Assembly (NCBI RefSeq): GCF_017377855.1 | Contig: NZ_JAFREP010000014.1 | Coordinates: 248,001-312,000 of the forward strand | Direction of reading: 5' to 3' | Length of the DNA stretch: 64,000 bases | Origin: Acanthopleuribacter pedis | GTDB taxonomy: Bacteria; Acidobacteriota; Holophagae; Acanthopleuribacterales; Acanthopleuribacteraceae | Shown here: one piece after another, positions 53,387 to 61,716 of the stretch | How the letters are laid out: each line of letters begins with the position of its first letter | Position numbering within the stretch: the first letter of the stretch is position 1 | Position numbers and translations under genes: made by a program | The notes under the pieces: model-generated | Told to the model about the DNA's origin: nothing | The model's database searches: none | The model's input: the letters and a program-made list of their open reading frames with translations, nothing else

Positions 53387-54082
53387 ATGGATGAACTTGT
53401 ATTAACAGACGAACAAGTGCGTGTGCTCGGTGCCTTAATTGAAAAAGAAATGGCCACGCCTGACTACTACCCATTGACGTTAAATGCTTTGGTGAATGCC
53501 TGTAACCAAAAATCCAACCGCGATCCGGTGGTTCAATACGGCGACGGCGCGGTGCTCAAAGCCATTCAGGGCTTGCAGAGCCACAACCTTGGTTTCGAGG
53601 TCAACGCGGTTGACAGCCGGGTTCCCAAATATGAACACAATATTGGAAAACGCTTGATGCTGTCGGTCCAGGAAATCGCCATTTTGGCCGTGTTGCTGCT
53701 ACGGGGGCCGCAGACCGTGGGTGAGTTGCGCGGTCGGACCGGGCGTTTGTATCCCTTCGAAAATTTGGAGGAAGTGGCGGTGACACTCGACAGTCTCGCG
53801 AATCGCGAACAAGGCGCCTTGGTGACCTCGCTCCCGATTCAACCTGGCCGCAAGGAACCGCGGTTTGCCCATCTGTTGGCCGGCGAGCCGCGGGTGGAAG
53901 AAACGCCGACCTATAGCTCGGGGCCGGCCACGCCGCCGGTGCCGGTCGCCTCCTCCGCGGCGCCGGTCGACGACGAACTGCGTGAGCAAGTGGCGCTTTT
54001 GGAAGAAGAAGTGAGCCGCTTGTCCGGCGAACTCAGCGAGCTTAAGGCGGCCTTTCAGGCTTTTCGTGAACAATTTGAGTAG
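53387..54082 (+). CDS. yceH: YceH/UPF0502 family protein
   Basis: A 231-residue protein with the two tandem winged-helix domains of YceH: LTDEQVRVLGALIEKEMATPDYYPLT, LVNACNQKSNRDPVV, and later SVQEIAILAVLLLRGPQTVGELRGRTGRLYPF in pieces. Conserved family ends such as LPIQPGRKEPRFAHLLAG are present. The C-terminal tail adds a Pro/Ala-rich linker and a heptad-like stretch (ELREQVALLEEEVSRLSGELSELK) that is a likely coiled coil. YceH proteins have the look of DNA-binding regulators, but their function is not established. ATG 53387 has ggagg four bases upstream. A strong bidirectional terminator follows. Confidence 0.92.
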   Translation: MDELVLTDEQVRVLGALIEKEMATPDYYPLTLNALVNACNQKSNRDPVVQYGDGAVLKAIQGLQSHNLGFEVNAVDSRVPKYEHNIGKRLMLSVQEIAILAVLLLRGPQTVGELRGRTGRLYPFENLEEVAVTLDSLANREQGALVTSLPIQPGRKEPRFAHLLAGEPRVEETPTYSSGPATPPVPVASSAAPVDDELREQVALLEEEVSRLSGELSELKAAFQAFREQFE

Positions 54083-54100
54083 CGGCTTGCAACCCAATAA

Positions 54101-54137
54101 AAAAAACCCAGGTAGCGCGTGCATACCTGGGTTTTTT
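54101..54137. terminator. Bidirectional terminator between yceH and the small secreted proteins
   Basis: aaaaaacccaggta (54101-54114) and tacctgggtttttt (54124-54137) form a perfect 14-bp stem with a 9-base loop and T tracts on both strands. Confidence 0.93.
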
Positions 54138-54169
54138 GGTTTTTGGAATCGGGGGGAAATAACGCCTCC

Positions 54170-54547
54170 TTAATGGGGTTGGTCACCGGTCAATTTCACG
54201 ATGTTCAGTTCGTTAACCGTGCGGTTTCCATCGCCGTCGTCGTAGATGTCGAGCACGATGATCACGGTTTCGTCGGGAGCGAAGCGGTTTTCTTTACGCA
54301 TGGTGATGGTGACGGTGAAGGCCTTGTGGGTCCCCGTTGGGGGCACGATGTAGTAGACAGGGTCAACTTCGACATCGTTTAAGTTGTGGCCGGCGTCCAG
54401 GCAGGTCCAGTAGTTGTTCATCACCAACATATCGTTGTTTAAAAGGGCGCGCAGTTCGGGATAATGCTCAAGGTCGTTTCCGGCAAAGGTAGGGAAGGCG
54501 AGTAAGGCGAAGGCGGCCAGTGCGGCAAATTTTTTGATGGTATTCAT
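54170..54547 (-). CDS. Small secreted protein, tandem family member 1
   Basis: A 125-residue protein with a signal peptide (MNTIKKFAALAAFALLAFPTFAGND). It shares with the next two genes the frame DLEHYPELRALLNNDMLVMNN, VDPVYYIVPPTGTHKAFTVTI and IYDDGDGNRTVNELNIVKLTG. The mature part is about 100 residues, beta-rich and acidic. This copy has only one of the conserved cysteines (YWTCLDAGHN); the pair near VTDCVLIICEVYDDG of the others is lost. gaggagg precedes the ATG. The family is not known to me; location is periplasmic or secreted. It is the most diverged of the three. Confidence 0.68.
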   Translation of the reverse strand: MNTIKKFAALAAFALLAFPTFAGNDLEHYPELRALLNNDMLVMNNYWTCLDAGHNLNDVEVDPVYYIVPPTGTHKAFTVTITMRKENRFAPDETVIIVLDIYDDGDGNRTVNELNIVKLTGDQPH

Positions 54548-54615
54548 GACATCCTCCTCGGTGGTGGAACAGATCGATGCTTGCTGTTTTGCTAGGTGTG
54601 TTGGGGGTGGCTCCC

Positions 54616-54750
54616 GCATTTCTCACGAGGATTCGTCGCGAGAAGCTGAAAGCCTTGTGAGTGCGAAGATTACGACCGAGAGCAAACGAAGTAATCGCAT
54701 GGGTTTCATGCTTCGCAGCAGAACGCCTTGTGAGAAAAGCGGGCTAGGTT
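54616..54750 (+). repeat. Dispersed intergenic repeat, copy 2
   Basis: It begins gcatttctcac (54616) and carries attcgtcgcgagaag, ctgaaagcc, then taatcgcatgggttt, and ends gcgggctaggtt (54739-54750), in the same order as at 3331-3506. The termini are inverted relative to each other: gcatttctcac and gtgagaaaagc. Its end overlaps the stop codon of the second paralogue at 54744. Confidence 0.65.
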
Positions 54751-55127
54751 TTGGGAACCCCGCTGATGCGTCTGATGGTGATTTCTTTGACGGTCAGGTT
54801 ACCTTCGCCGTCGTCGTAAACTTCACAGATGATTAAAACGCAATCGGTGACCAGGCTGCGGCGCTGCATATCCAGCGTGATGGTGAAGACATGGTGCTCG
54901 CCTTGGGGCGGGACGATGTAGTAGACAGGGTCCACGTCGTCATTGGCAAGCAAGTAACCGTCGTTTTGGCAGCCGGTAAAGTTGGTCATAACCAGCCCGT
55001 CTTGTTCGAGCAAGTCGTCGAGGTGGGGGTAATCGGCCAGGTCGCCTGCAAAAGCAGTCAAAGAAAAGGTCAAGCAGGTCAGGGCAAAGGTGCGAAAAAG
55101 TGTATGGAAGGTAGTATGGGTGTTCAT
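54744..55127 (-). CDS. Small secreted protein, tandem family member 2
   Basis: A 127-residue protein with a signal peptide ending near SLTAFAGD. Core segments DLADYPHLDDLLEQDGLVMTN, FTGCQNDGYLLANDDVDPV, YYIVPPQGEHHVFTITLDM and CVLIICEVYDDGEGN are almost identical to the third copy, so the two derive from a recent duplication. Three cysteines are in the mature protein (GC, DC, IC), giving one likely disulfide and one free thiol. ggaggaag lies before ATG 55127. The stop codon TAG at 54744-54746 lies within the dispersed repeat. Confidence 0.7.
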   Translation of the reverse strand: MNTHTTFHTLFRTFALTCLTFSLTAFAGDLADYPHLDDLLEQDGLVMTNFTGCQNDGYLLANDDVDPVYYIVPPQGEHHVFTITLDMQRRSLVTDCVLIICEVYDDGEGNLTVKEITIRRISGVPKT

Positions 55128-55206
55128 GGCTTCCTCCGGTCGGTATGACAGTACTTGAGGACCTATTGATAAGAACACTTAATGAATCAATCATCCCTGA
55201 TTTGAT

Positions 55207-55590
55207 TTAGTTTTGAGGCAACCCGCTAATGCGTCTAATGGTGATTTCTTTGACTTTTAAGTTGCCTTCGCCGTCATCGTACACTTCGCAGATGATCAAA
55301 ACGCAATCGGTAACCAGGCTGCGGCGTTGCATGTCGAGGGTGATGGTGAAGACATGGTGTTCGCCTTGGGGCGGAACGATGTAGTAGACGGGATCGACGT
55401 CGTCTTTGGCAAGCAGGTAACCGTCGTTTTGGCAACCGGTGAAGTTGGTCATGACGAGACCGTCTTGTTCGAGCATGTCCTCGAGCTGGGGATAATCCGC
55501 CAAGTTGCCTGCAAAAGTATTCAAAGAAAAGGTCAAGGTAGCCACAAAAAAGAACCGAAAAATGTGATTAAGAATGGTGTTGGCTTTCAT
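55207..55590 (-). CDS. Small secreted protein, tandem family member 3
   Basis: A 127-residue protein with the signal peptide MKANTILNHIFRFFFVATL and onward to TFAGN. It is nearly identical to member 2 after residue 27 (LEQDGLVMTNFTGCQNDGY, VYDDGEGNLKVKEITIRR), while signal peptides differ, which suggests selection or conversion of the mature part. caggagga lies upstream of ATG 55590. The gene is transcribed first in this three-gene same-strand series; gaps of 79 and 196 bases separate the members. The function is unknown. Conserved DxxVDPVYYIVPP and the acidic YDDGxGN suggest a Ca-binding or ligand-binding beta fold. Confidence 0.7.
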   Translation of the reverse strand: MKANTILNHIFRFFFVATLTFSLNTFAGNLADYPQLEDMLEQDGLVMTNFTGCQNDGYLLAKDDVDPVYYIVPPQGEHHVFTITLDMQRRSLVTDCVLIICEVYDDGEGNLKVKEITIRRISGLPQN

Positions 55591-56017
55591 GACATCCTCC
55601 TGATGAAAAGTGTTTTGTTTCTCAGGACGGTAAACATGTATAGCATTAGTGGTGCCAACTCTGAAAAAACCAAGCTGAAATATGGGCTTTGGGATTTTGT
55701 TGGGCGAAAAAACGCAAGGGCGAGGGAAGGAGCTTTTGGGAAGCGGTGGGTACCAACGCATGGCGGCGGGAATGCGATTCTTGGCGCTTAAAAAGCCGAG
55801 TGAGAAAAAAAAGAAAGGCGCCAAGTTCGCTGGGGTGTTGTCTGGTTTGACCAGATGATCTATGCTTTGTTGAGAACTTCGCCGGCTTTTGTTGAGACGA
55901 AAGGTGAAAACGCCAAAAAGTTGCCTGTTTTCACTTTTTTGTTGTCGCGGGAAAATTCGCGCAAGGTGCGTGAAAATACGCGGTTTGCTTGGGGACGGGC
56001 GAAAGCACCAGAAAAGG
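55591..56017. other. Gap between the small-protein cluster and the BlaI-type gene
   Basis: About 430 bases, AT-richer than its surroundings, with no gene that has a ribosome-binding site. Divergent promoters are expected. A frame from 55855 runs into the BlaI gene but its early part has no protein-like pattern. Confidence 0.45.
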
Positions 56018-56046
56018 TTGACGAAGTACTGTGGTTATCGTACTTT
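56018..56046 (+). promoter_or_regulatory. Promoter with overlapping inverted-repeat operator for the BlaI-type gene
   Basis: -35 ttgacg (56018-56023), a 17-base spacer and -10 tactttt-like tacttt (56041-56046). aagtac (56024-56029) and gtactt (56040-56045) form a 6-bp inverted repeat spanning the spacer and covering the -10. This is the usual autoregulation layout for BlaI/MecI repressors (operators contain taca/tgta-type half-sites; here gtac). Confidence 0.6.
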
Positions 56047-56076
56047 GAGAACCTTAATCCATCGGAGTTGCGTGAT

Positions 56077-56460
56077 ATGTCGTCAAAACCGCCCTCGCAG
56101 TTAGAAACCCAAATTTTGGGATTGTTGTGGCGCGAAGGTCCGCTGACCGCCCGTCAGGTCTTGGAGCAGTTGCCCGACGGCAAGTCGCGCGCCTATACCA
56201 GTGTTTTGTCCACCATGCAGGTGATGGAGAAAAAAGGGTTGCTGGACCATCAGCGCCAGGGAAAAACCCATGTTTACCGGCCTTTGGTCGAGAAGGAAGA
56301 GGTGTTGCGCCCGGTTTGGCGCGATCTGCTGCGCAATTTCTTTTCGGGTCGGCCCGCCGCTGCGATGCAGCACTTAATAAATGAGAGCGAGGTCGATGCG
56401 GCCGAGTTGGATGAAATTCGCGCCCTGCTCGATCAAAAAGCCGCCAAGCGCAAAGACTAG
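56077..56460 (+). CDS. BlaI/MecI/CopY-family transcriptional repressor
   Basis: A 127-residue winged-helix protein of the normal family length. The N-terminal winged helix shows LETQILGLLWREGPLTARQVLEQL, SRAYTSVLSTMQVMEKKGLLDHQ and GKTHVYRPLV. The C-terminal part (LRPVWRDLLRNFFSGRPAAAM) is the dimerisation/cleavage region. BlaI-type repressors hold beta-lactamase or copper genes silent until cleaved or ligand-bound. No BlaR1-type M56 sensor protease or lactamase is adjacent, so its trigger is unknown. The ATG at 56077 matches family length; the frame is open for 74 codons upstream, but that part overlaps the promoter. Confidence 0.85.
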   Translation: MSSKPPSQLETQILGLLWREGPLTARQVLEQLPDGKSRAYTSVLSTMQVMEKKGLLDHQRQGKTHVYRPLVEKEEVLRPVWRDLLRNFFSGRPAAAMQHLINESEVDAAELDEIRALLDQKAAKRKD

Positions 56461-56474
56461 GTTTTTCATCCACA

Positions 56475-56660
56475 TTAATTGAGGATCATAAAATCCATGC
56501 CGCCGAAGGCATTGCCTGGAAGGTCGCGGTATTCTTTGGTGGACATTAGATCGATCCCTCCATAGCCGCTCGATTCCGCGGTGAAGTACACCCAGTCTTT
56601 GATTGCACCCTTTTCCAAAAGGACGAACGTATAGCGGCGATCTAGTTTGGGGCGCTGCAT
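56475..56660 (-). CDS. Small protein downstream of the zinc-ribbon gene
   Basis: 61 residues (MQRPKLDRRYTFVLLEKG, then KDWVYFTAESSGYGGIDLM). It starts 4 bases after the stop of the zinc-ribbon gene, so it is probably translated by coupling. It has no signal peptide or known motif. Codon use is like that of the neighbours. The function is unknown. Confidence 0.5.
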   Translation of the reverse strand: MQRPKLDRRYTFVLLEKGAIKDWVYFTAESSGYGGIDLMSTKEYRDLPGNAFGGMDFMILN

Positions 56661-56664
56661 GGGG

Positions 56665-57138
56665 TTACTTAACGCACTCGATATAAAGGATGCCGAGCGA
56701 CAAACCCTCTTGTCCGCATTTTGGACATATTTTGTTGGTTGGCGGCCAATAGGCGACCACGCTGTTTTCGGCGTTGCAGTTGGGGCAGGCCCCGATCAGA
56801 CGGTCGGCGGGGGCAAAAGGGAACAGGAGGACTTGATCGGTGGTTTCAAATAGTGAAACGGGATGATTAAAGTCGCCGAGGTTGCGGGGGCGACCTTCTC
56901 GGTTCGGCCGACCTCGTTTTCTGGAAACCCGTTTGGGCGGGGTGATGTCCAACCGGTGCTTGATTCGCGCGGTGCGCGGGTGATTCAGGTCTGGGGCTGA
57001 AAAAGAAAAGTCAATGGTTTCCAAACAAAGTGCGCAAAAGGAGCAGGCGGGATCGTGCCCATAAGGATAGGTATTGATGCGTTTCATGAAATCGCACGAT
57101 TTATGAGGACACCAAACGGCGTGGTCCTTTTCCATCAT
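56665..57138 (-). CDS. Zinc-ribbon protein of unknown function
   Basis: A 157-residue protein with several Cys pairs: VWCPHKSCDF, PACSFCALCLE, ACPNCNAENS and ICPKCGQEG. The last two make a clear C4 zinc ribbon, the first ones another. The middle has a basic stretch (RVSRKRGRPNREGRPRN) resembling an AT-hook-like nucleic-acid contact. It probably binds DNA or RNA, or a protein, through zinc. The start at 57138 has gggag nearby; an open frame extends to 57183. It lies upstream of the 61-aa gene in the same operon. Confidence 0.65.
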   Translation of the reverse strand: MMEKDHAVWCPHKSCDFMKRINTYPYGHDPACSFCALCLETIDFSFSAPDLNHPRTARIKHRLDITPPKRVSRKRGRPNREGRPRNLGDFNHPVSLFETTDQVLLFPFAPADRLIGACPNCNAENSVVAYWPPTNKICPKCGQEGLSLGILYIECVK

Positions 57139-57209
57139 GGTTCTGCTCCCGATGTGCAAGCGGCTTGGGCCTTTGCGTCGCACAACAGTTTATCCTCGTT
57201 GCCAAACAC

Positions 57210-57243
57210 AAAAAAGGCGGAACCTTACGGCTCCGCCTTTTTT
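57210..57243. terminator. Terminator after the acidic secreted protein gene
   Basis: aaaaaaggcgga (57210-57221) and tccgcctttttt (57232-57243) make a perfect 12-bp stem with T tracts on both strands. It ends the minus-strand gene at 57329-57832. Confidence 0.9.
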
Positions 57244-57328
57244 GTACCCTCTGTGTCTCCCGAATAGCTGGGAAACCGTCTTTGATAAAGACCCCTTAGC
57301 GACTGATAAAGCTGTTCATTTGGGTGAC

Positions 57329-57832
57329 CTATTTAATCGTCAGGCGGCCGTTGATTTTGTCACCTTCGATGCGCAGCAACTCGCGACCTTCCAAGCTGTC
57401 GATCACGTCCATCAGGTCTTCGCCTGATTGGATTTCGGTCAGGTAGTCAACCAAATCCATGGGGATGGTGATTTTGATTTTGCCCTCTTCGGTGCTGGTG
57501 ATGTCGACGATGATGTCGGTGTCGGTCGTGGAAACAAAAATCGTTTCGTCGCCTTGGTTGATTTCGACATAATCGTTGGGGCCGACGTTGCGGATCTCCT
57601 GCCAAAGTTCAGTGAAGGTGTTGAATTCATCCGTTGCATGGGTTTGGACCAGGAATTGATCGAACTGGGTGTCAAATGCTTTGATCGTGTTGACCGGAAT
57701 GTTGAGTTTAATGGTGGTGGGTTCGTCGCCGTCGGTGTTGGCGACCAACTCAAAGTTAAAGAAACGGGTCTCGTTTGCGAAAACCGTACCGGCCATCATC
57801 AATACCATTAAAGCGGTGATCATCTTTTTCAT
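57329..57832 (-). CDS. Acidic secreted protein of unknown function
   Basis: A 167-residue protein with the signal peptide MKKMITALMVLMMAGTVFA. The mature protein is very acidic (ELVANTDGDEPTTIKLNIPV, TDTDIIVDITSTEEG), beta-rich in the first half and ending in a helical region (VDYLTEIQSGEDLMDVIDSL). There are no cysteines. gaggaac, as part of ggagggagaggaac, is an excellent ribosome-binding site before the ATG. No family recognised. It may be an adhesin-like or Ca-binding protein, but nothing in the motifs proves it. Confidence 0.7.
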   Translation of the reverse strand: MKKMITALMVLMMAGTVFANETRFFNFELVANTDGDEPTTIKLNIPVNTIKAFDTQFDQFLVQTHATDEFNTFTELWQEIRNVGPNDYVEINQGDETIFVSTTDTDIIVDITSTEEGKIKITIPMDLVDYLTEIQSGEDLMDVIDSLEGRELLRIEGDKINGRLTIK

Positions 57833-58116
57833 TGTTCCTCTCCCTCCAGAAGCTCTTGCCTTGTCTGGTTGCTGTAACGCACGGCTTTTCCGATGGTTTA
57901 AAAAAAAATTAAGAAAAATTACAATAAAAGCGTAAGTTGTTGGTTAAGTGTTGGTTGTTCGTGAAAGAAACAGCCCCGACGACGAGTGACATCGGCTTCG
58001 GTTCGACCGTATCAACAGTTCCATCGTCTATGGTTCCGGGGATTTGCCGGCGTCGACCATCCCCGATTGGTGCTAACATGCATCCACCATAACCAAGTCT
58101 GCCAAAGGACGTTGCG
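57833..58116. other. AT-rich intergenic region before the MoxR operon
   Basis: 284 bases, with an A/T run at 57898-57935 that stands out in this GC-rich window and probably marks the promoter of the following operon. No unique promoter was picked. Confidence 0.35.
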
Positions 58117-59157
58117 GTGCAGCAGTCACCTCCATCTCAGCTTGAACATCAACCCGGTCTGGTTTTTGACGCGCGTCACTTGGGCGCCCTTTCCCGCGTG
58201 TTGCGCCGTGAGGGCCACCGCTGGGTGCTGGACTTGCTCGCCGGCGCGGCGCCGGTCTCGGTGTTTGATCTCTTCGATGAGGAGATGCCGATCGGCCCTG
58301 CTTTTCGGCTGGGACGGCAGGTCGCTCGCGGACGCTTCAGGCGTTCCCTTATCCCCCGTCCCGTTCGGGTGCGGCGCATTCAGAAACGGGCGGTGCGTGG
58401 CAAGGTCTCGCTTGGGGCTTGGTTACGCTTCCACCAACGACAGCTTGAACGGGATTTGGTCACTTCGAACGTCTTGGCGGTGCCCGATGCCTTGTGGCCC
58501 TACGCGGGTCGCTTGGCTTGGCAGGAGCCCTTGTTTCAGCGAACTCTGGCGGCGGACGTCAACGGGCGTTTACGCCAATGTTTTATTTTTGAAGGTGGCG
58601 CCGCGCCGTTTCCCAGTTTTCATAGCAACACCTTTTGGGCGCTCTATTATGGGCTGTATCTCCAGCAACCGCGGCCTTGGTTGCGGCTGCGCCGTCGCCC
58701 CGGGTGGCGTGCCGCCGAGGCTTTGGCCCACATCGCCCGCACACAACTCACGCAACCCGATTGGGCCGGTTTTTGGGACCAGTGGTTGTTGTGTCACTTG
58801 GCGGTGCATTATGGTGCCGGCTTGAAACGCGATCCCCGATTCGCCGTGTTGTTGGCGTCCTTGCCGACCGCGCGCTGGTGGGGGGTAACCGCCGAGCCGC
58901 CTCCTGGTCGCCGTCTCAAGGGTTTGAAACGTTTGGGATCCCTGATGCGGCGTTTGGTCAAGGCGCCTTCACCCGCCGGTGAGACCCCGCGTGTGAAACC
59001 CGCGCCGCGATCCGCGCATCAACCCGCCGTACACCTGGCCCATCCTCAATGGTCCGCGGCGGTACCCACCGATTGGTTGTCCATGCTGAGTCCCCATGCG
59101 CCCACCTGGCGCGTGCAAGATCCGATTTCCACCCAAGGAGTGCCACAGAATGTTTAA
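58117..59157 (+). CDS. Uncharacterised first protein of the MoxR operon
   Basis: A 346-residue protein, start GTG with aaagga seven bases upstream. Arg/Trp/Leu-rich and basic (RRPGWRAAEALAHIART, LRRRPGWR, RGRFRRSLIPRPVRVRRI), helical in the middle, with a Pro-rich C-terminal tail. No motif I recognise. It overlaps the MoxR start by 8 bases (59150-59157), so the two are translationally coupled. Proteins in this position of MoxR operons are often substrate adaptors or membrane-associated parts; that is inference. Confidence 0.62.
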   Translation: MQQSPPSQLEHQPGLVFDARHLGALSRVLRREGHRWVLDLLAGAAPVSVFDLFDEEMPIGPAFRLGRQVARGRFRRSLIPRPVRVRRIQKRAVRGKVSLGAWLRFHQRQLERDLVTSNVLAVPDALWPYAGRLAWQEPLFQRTLAADVNGRLRQCFIFEGGAAPFPSFHSNTFWALYYGLYLQQPRPWLRLRRRPGWRAAEALAHIARTQLTQPDWAGFWDQWLLCHLAVHYGAGLKRDPRFAVLLASLPTARWWGVTAEPPPGRRLKGLKRLGSLMRRLVKAPSPAGETPRVKPAPRSAHQPAVHLAHPQWSAAVPTDWLSMLSPHAPTWRVQDPISTQGVPQNV

Positions 59158-60169
59158 CCCTCAAGTTTTGGCGGCGTTGCGCCGCGCGGGCCACGCCCCG
59201 CTGACGCGCTTGGCCCAGATGGAAGAACAGTTGCGCGGCCGCTTTGCTTTTGCCGACGAGGCGATTCAGGCGCTCGTCTTGGCGTTGGCCTCGGGGGAAC
59301 CGCTGTTGCTGATCGGCCCACCGGGCACCGGGAAATCGCGATTGATTCGCGCCGCCTGCGGCATGATGGGGCTGATTGGCGATGAGGACGGCCAGGATCA
59401 TCCCGATTACTTCGAATACCTGCTGACGCCTTTTACTGAACCCGGCGAACTTTTTGGGTTTTACGATATCCCGCGTGCGATGCAAGGGGATTTGGCCCGG
59501 CTTGACAGCGGTATGATGCAAAAGGCAAGGGTGGTTTACCTGGACGAGGTGTTTAACGGTTCCTCGGCGATCCTTAACTCGATTTTGGCCTTTCTCAACG
59601 AACGCGTGTTTCACGACCGCGGCTTGCGGGTTCCGGTTCGGCTGGAAGCCTTGTTGGCCGCCACCAACATCATCCCAACCACCAGTGAGCTGCGTGCGGT
59701 GTTTGACCGCTTCACCCTGCGTTGCCACATTGACAACACCGCCGCGCGACCCGAGCTCCTCGGTGAATTGCTGCAAAAAGGCTGGCGCGAAACCTACGGA
59801 TCCGAGGCATGGGTTGCGGCTGACGGCGATTTACTCGATCAACTGGCGCGCTTCCGGGATTTACTGCGCGAGCAAACCGCGCTTGGTCGCTTGCAACCCG
59901 CCGGCGACCATCCGCTACAACGCAAGCTGGCGCAAATCATCCATTTGGCGCGGCAGTACGAGCTGTCGCAAATGTCCAACCGCCGCGTGATCAAGCTGAT
60001 CCACGTGATGGTGGTCCACCGTATTTACCGTGCGGTGCGGGATGGGGAAGAAGACCAAACCGCGCTTGATCTTGGTGGGCCCGAATTGCAATTGATCAAC
60101 CGCTTCTTCCTCGACGAACAAGACGAGGAATTGGCCTTCAAATTAGAACGTTTGGCCCAGGTATCGTGA
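59150..60169 (+). CDS. MoxR-type AAA+ ATPase
   Basis: A 339-residue AAA+ protein. Walker A GPPGTGKSR is at about 55-63, Walker B VVYLDEVFNG at about 128-137, sensor-1 AATNIIP at about 170, and arginine-finger/sensor-2 helices follow (VFDRFTLRCHI, SNRRVIKLIHVM). It has the MoxR/RavA-type lid. MoxR ATPases remodel proteins together with vWA partners and often assemble metal or respiratory enzymes, or act in stress and conflict. ATG 59150 has aaggag nine bases upstream. The stop overlaps the next start (GTGA at 60166). Confidence 0.9.
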   Translation: MFNPQVLAALRRAGHAPLTRLAQMEEQLRGRFAFADEAIQALVLALASGEPLLLIGPPGTGKSRLIRAACGMMGLIGDEDGQDHPDYFEYLLTPFTEPGELFGFYDIPRAMQGDLARLDSGMMQKARVVYLDEVFNGSSAILNSILAFLNERVFHDRGLRVPVRLEALLAATNIIPTTSELRAVFDRFTLRCHIDNTAARPELLGELLQKGWRETYGSEAWVAADGDLLDQLARFRDLLREQTALGRLQPAGDHPLQRKLAQIIHLARQYELSQMSNRRVIKLIHVMVVHRIYRAVRDGEEDQTALDLGGPELQLINRFFLDEQDEELAFKLERLAQVS

Positions 60170-61716
60170 AGCAAGGCCTCCGTTTTTGCTATTTGCCCGC
60201 CGAACAGGCACGGCAATGGTGGGCCGCGCTGCGTGTTGCCGAGGACGGCCCGCTGTTGCATGAGCCGCACTTGCGCGTGGCGCGGGCTTTGGTTCACGAA
60301 TGGCATGGTCGGCATCTCGGGATCATGCCGCCCGAGGCGGCTTGGTTGACGCGGCTGCTCTTTTTTCCCACCGAGTTGGATCAGCCGCCGCGGCCTTGGG
60401 CCGCGCTTTGCGCCAGGCTTGAGGCCATGCGCGGTGGCGCTGATGAGGACCAAGCCGGGTTGGCGGCGCGCGCCAAACGCGGGGTTCTGTTGCCCGCCCG
60501 CAAACCGCGGCTCAGCTTGATGCGGCTGTTTGAGCCGTTGTGGCGCAAGGCCCAAAGCGAGGTTGGCGAAACCCGACTGTTCTGTGAGGATGAGGGCCCC
60601 GCGCCGGTTTCCGCCGAGGAATTAACCGCCTACCGCGAGCGGCTCCACGCCGCCTTGGCGCTACTGGTTACCGCTGAAGCCACGCGTGGTTTGTTTGAGG
60701 AAACCCTGTGGTTGCTGTTGGATGAGCAGGCAACGGTGGTCCGGCGTCTCGATCCGCTCGGCCCGCGGTTGCTCGACGCACTCGCGCCTGTTTTGCCGCA
60801 ACCCGCCCCGCTGTCGCTTAAGTCGGCACGCGGTGTCCCGCGGCGGGCGCGGGATCGCGTGCGGGAGCGGTCCGAGGAGGGGTACGCGGGCATTCACCTC
60901 ACACGTCGCTTGCAAGATGTTGGCAATGTGCTGTTTAGCGAGTTTATGCAGCATCGCCTGGTTGCCACTGACCGGCTTTTAAACACCGGCTATTTGGCGT
61001 TTCAGCGCACGCCCAAACGCGACCGCACCCACCGCACCCACATCGCCTGTTTGATGCCGGACCGTTGGGTTGCACCCGCCGAGGCGGCGCTGGTGCGTGC
61101 ATGTTGGCTTGAGGCGGCGCTGCGTTTCGCCTATTTTTCCCTGGCCCACGAGCGCTTGGCGACCGTTTTTCGGTTTGCCTTCTTCAATTGGGACGGCGCT
61201 TTTGCCCACCATCGCACCGCTTTGTCGGAATTGGACTTATCCGATTGGCGCAGCCTGCCGTTTCCCGCCTTCCGCCGCGAGTTTTTGAACCGAACCGGTT
61301 GGCCGTCGTTTCTGTTTGAATCCGGGCACAGCCCGGCGCGGCAGGCGGTGCCCCAGCTTGAAGAACCGCTGAATCTGGAAGCCGACCTGGCTGTTGCCCT
61401 GCGGCGCTTTTGGAAACCGCCGGCCGGCGACCGTTCTCAAACCGTCACCCAATTGCGGCTGCTGGTCCTGCCCGAGCGCGTTCGCACCCGTGGAACCGCC
61501 CTGGTTCACGCTTTGTCGGCGGGGCGTTCACCCAAAAACTGCGAGGTCGCCGTGCTCTGGGTCCCCCAATCACATACGGCCGATTGGTTGCTGGAGGTCG
61601 TGGGTGGCGGTGAACCCGAGGTCGTTTCGCCGCCTGAATCCGATTACCAACAACTCGGCGGCCGTTTGATCGCACGGTGGCTAACCTGGTGGAAAAAGGA
61701 GAGACGTGGTGGCTGA
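60166..61716 (+). CDS. Putative MoxR partner with a MIDAS-less vWA-like region
   Basis: A 516-residue protein, GTG start overlapping the previous stop by 4 bases. It has a helical N-terminal half (LALLVTAEATRGLFEETLWLLL). Then the segment EEGYAGIHLTRRLQDVGN, FSEFMQHRLVATDRLLNTGYLAF, THIACLMPDRWVAPAEAALV and LATVFRFAFFNWDGAFAHHR follows, in the order of a von Willebrand A fold. The usual DxSxS metal site at the end of strand 1 is replaced by PDRWV. A C-terminal part (TQLRLLVLPERVRTRGTALV) may be a second such fold. The assignment as degenerate vWA rests on order and position beside a MoxR gene; treat it as tentative. Confidence 0.6.
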   Translation: MKQGLRFCYLPAEQARQWWAALRVAEDGPLLHEPHLRVARALVHEWHGRHLGIMPPEAAWLTRLLFFPTELDQPPRPWAALCARLEAMRGGADEDQAGLAARAKRGVLLPARKPRLSLMRLFEPLWRKAQSEVGETRLFCEDEGPAPVSAEELTAYRERLHAALALLVTAEATRGLFEETLWLLLDEQATVVRRLDPLGPRLLDALAPVLPQPAPLSLKSARGVPRRARDRVRERSEEGYAGIHLTRRLQDVGNVLFSEFMQHRLVATDRLLNTGYLAFQRTPKRDRTHRTHIACLMPDRWVAPAEAALVRACWLEAALRFAYFSLAHERLATVFRFAFFNWDGAFAHHRTALSELDLSDWRSLPFPAFRREFLNRTGWPSFLFESGHSPARQAVPQLEEPLNLEADLAVALRRFWKPPAGDRSQTVTQLRLLVLPERVRTRGTALVHALSAGRSPKNCEVAVLWVPQSHTADWLLEVVGGGEPEVVSPPESDYQQLGGRLIARWLTWWKKERRGG

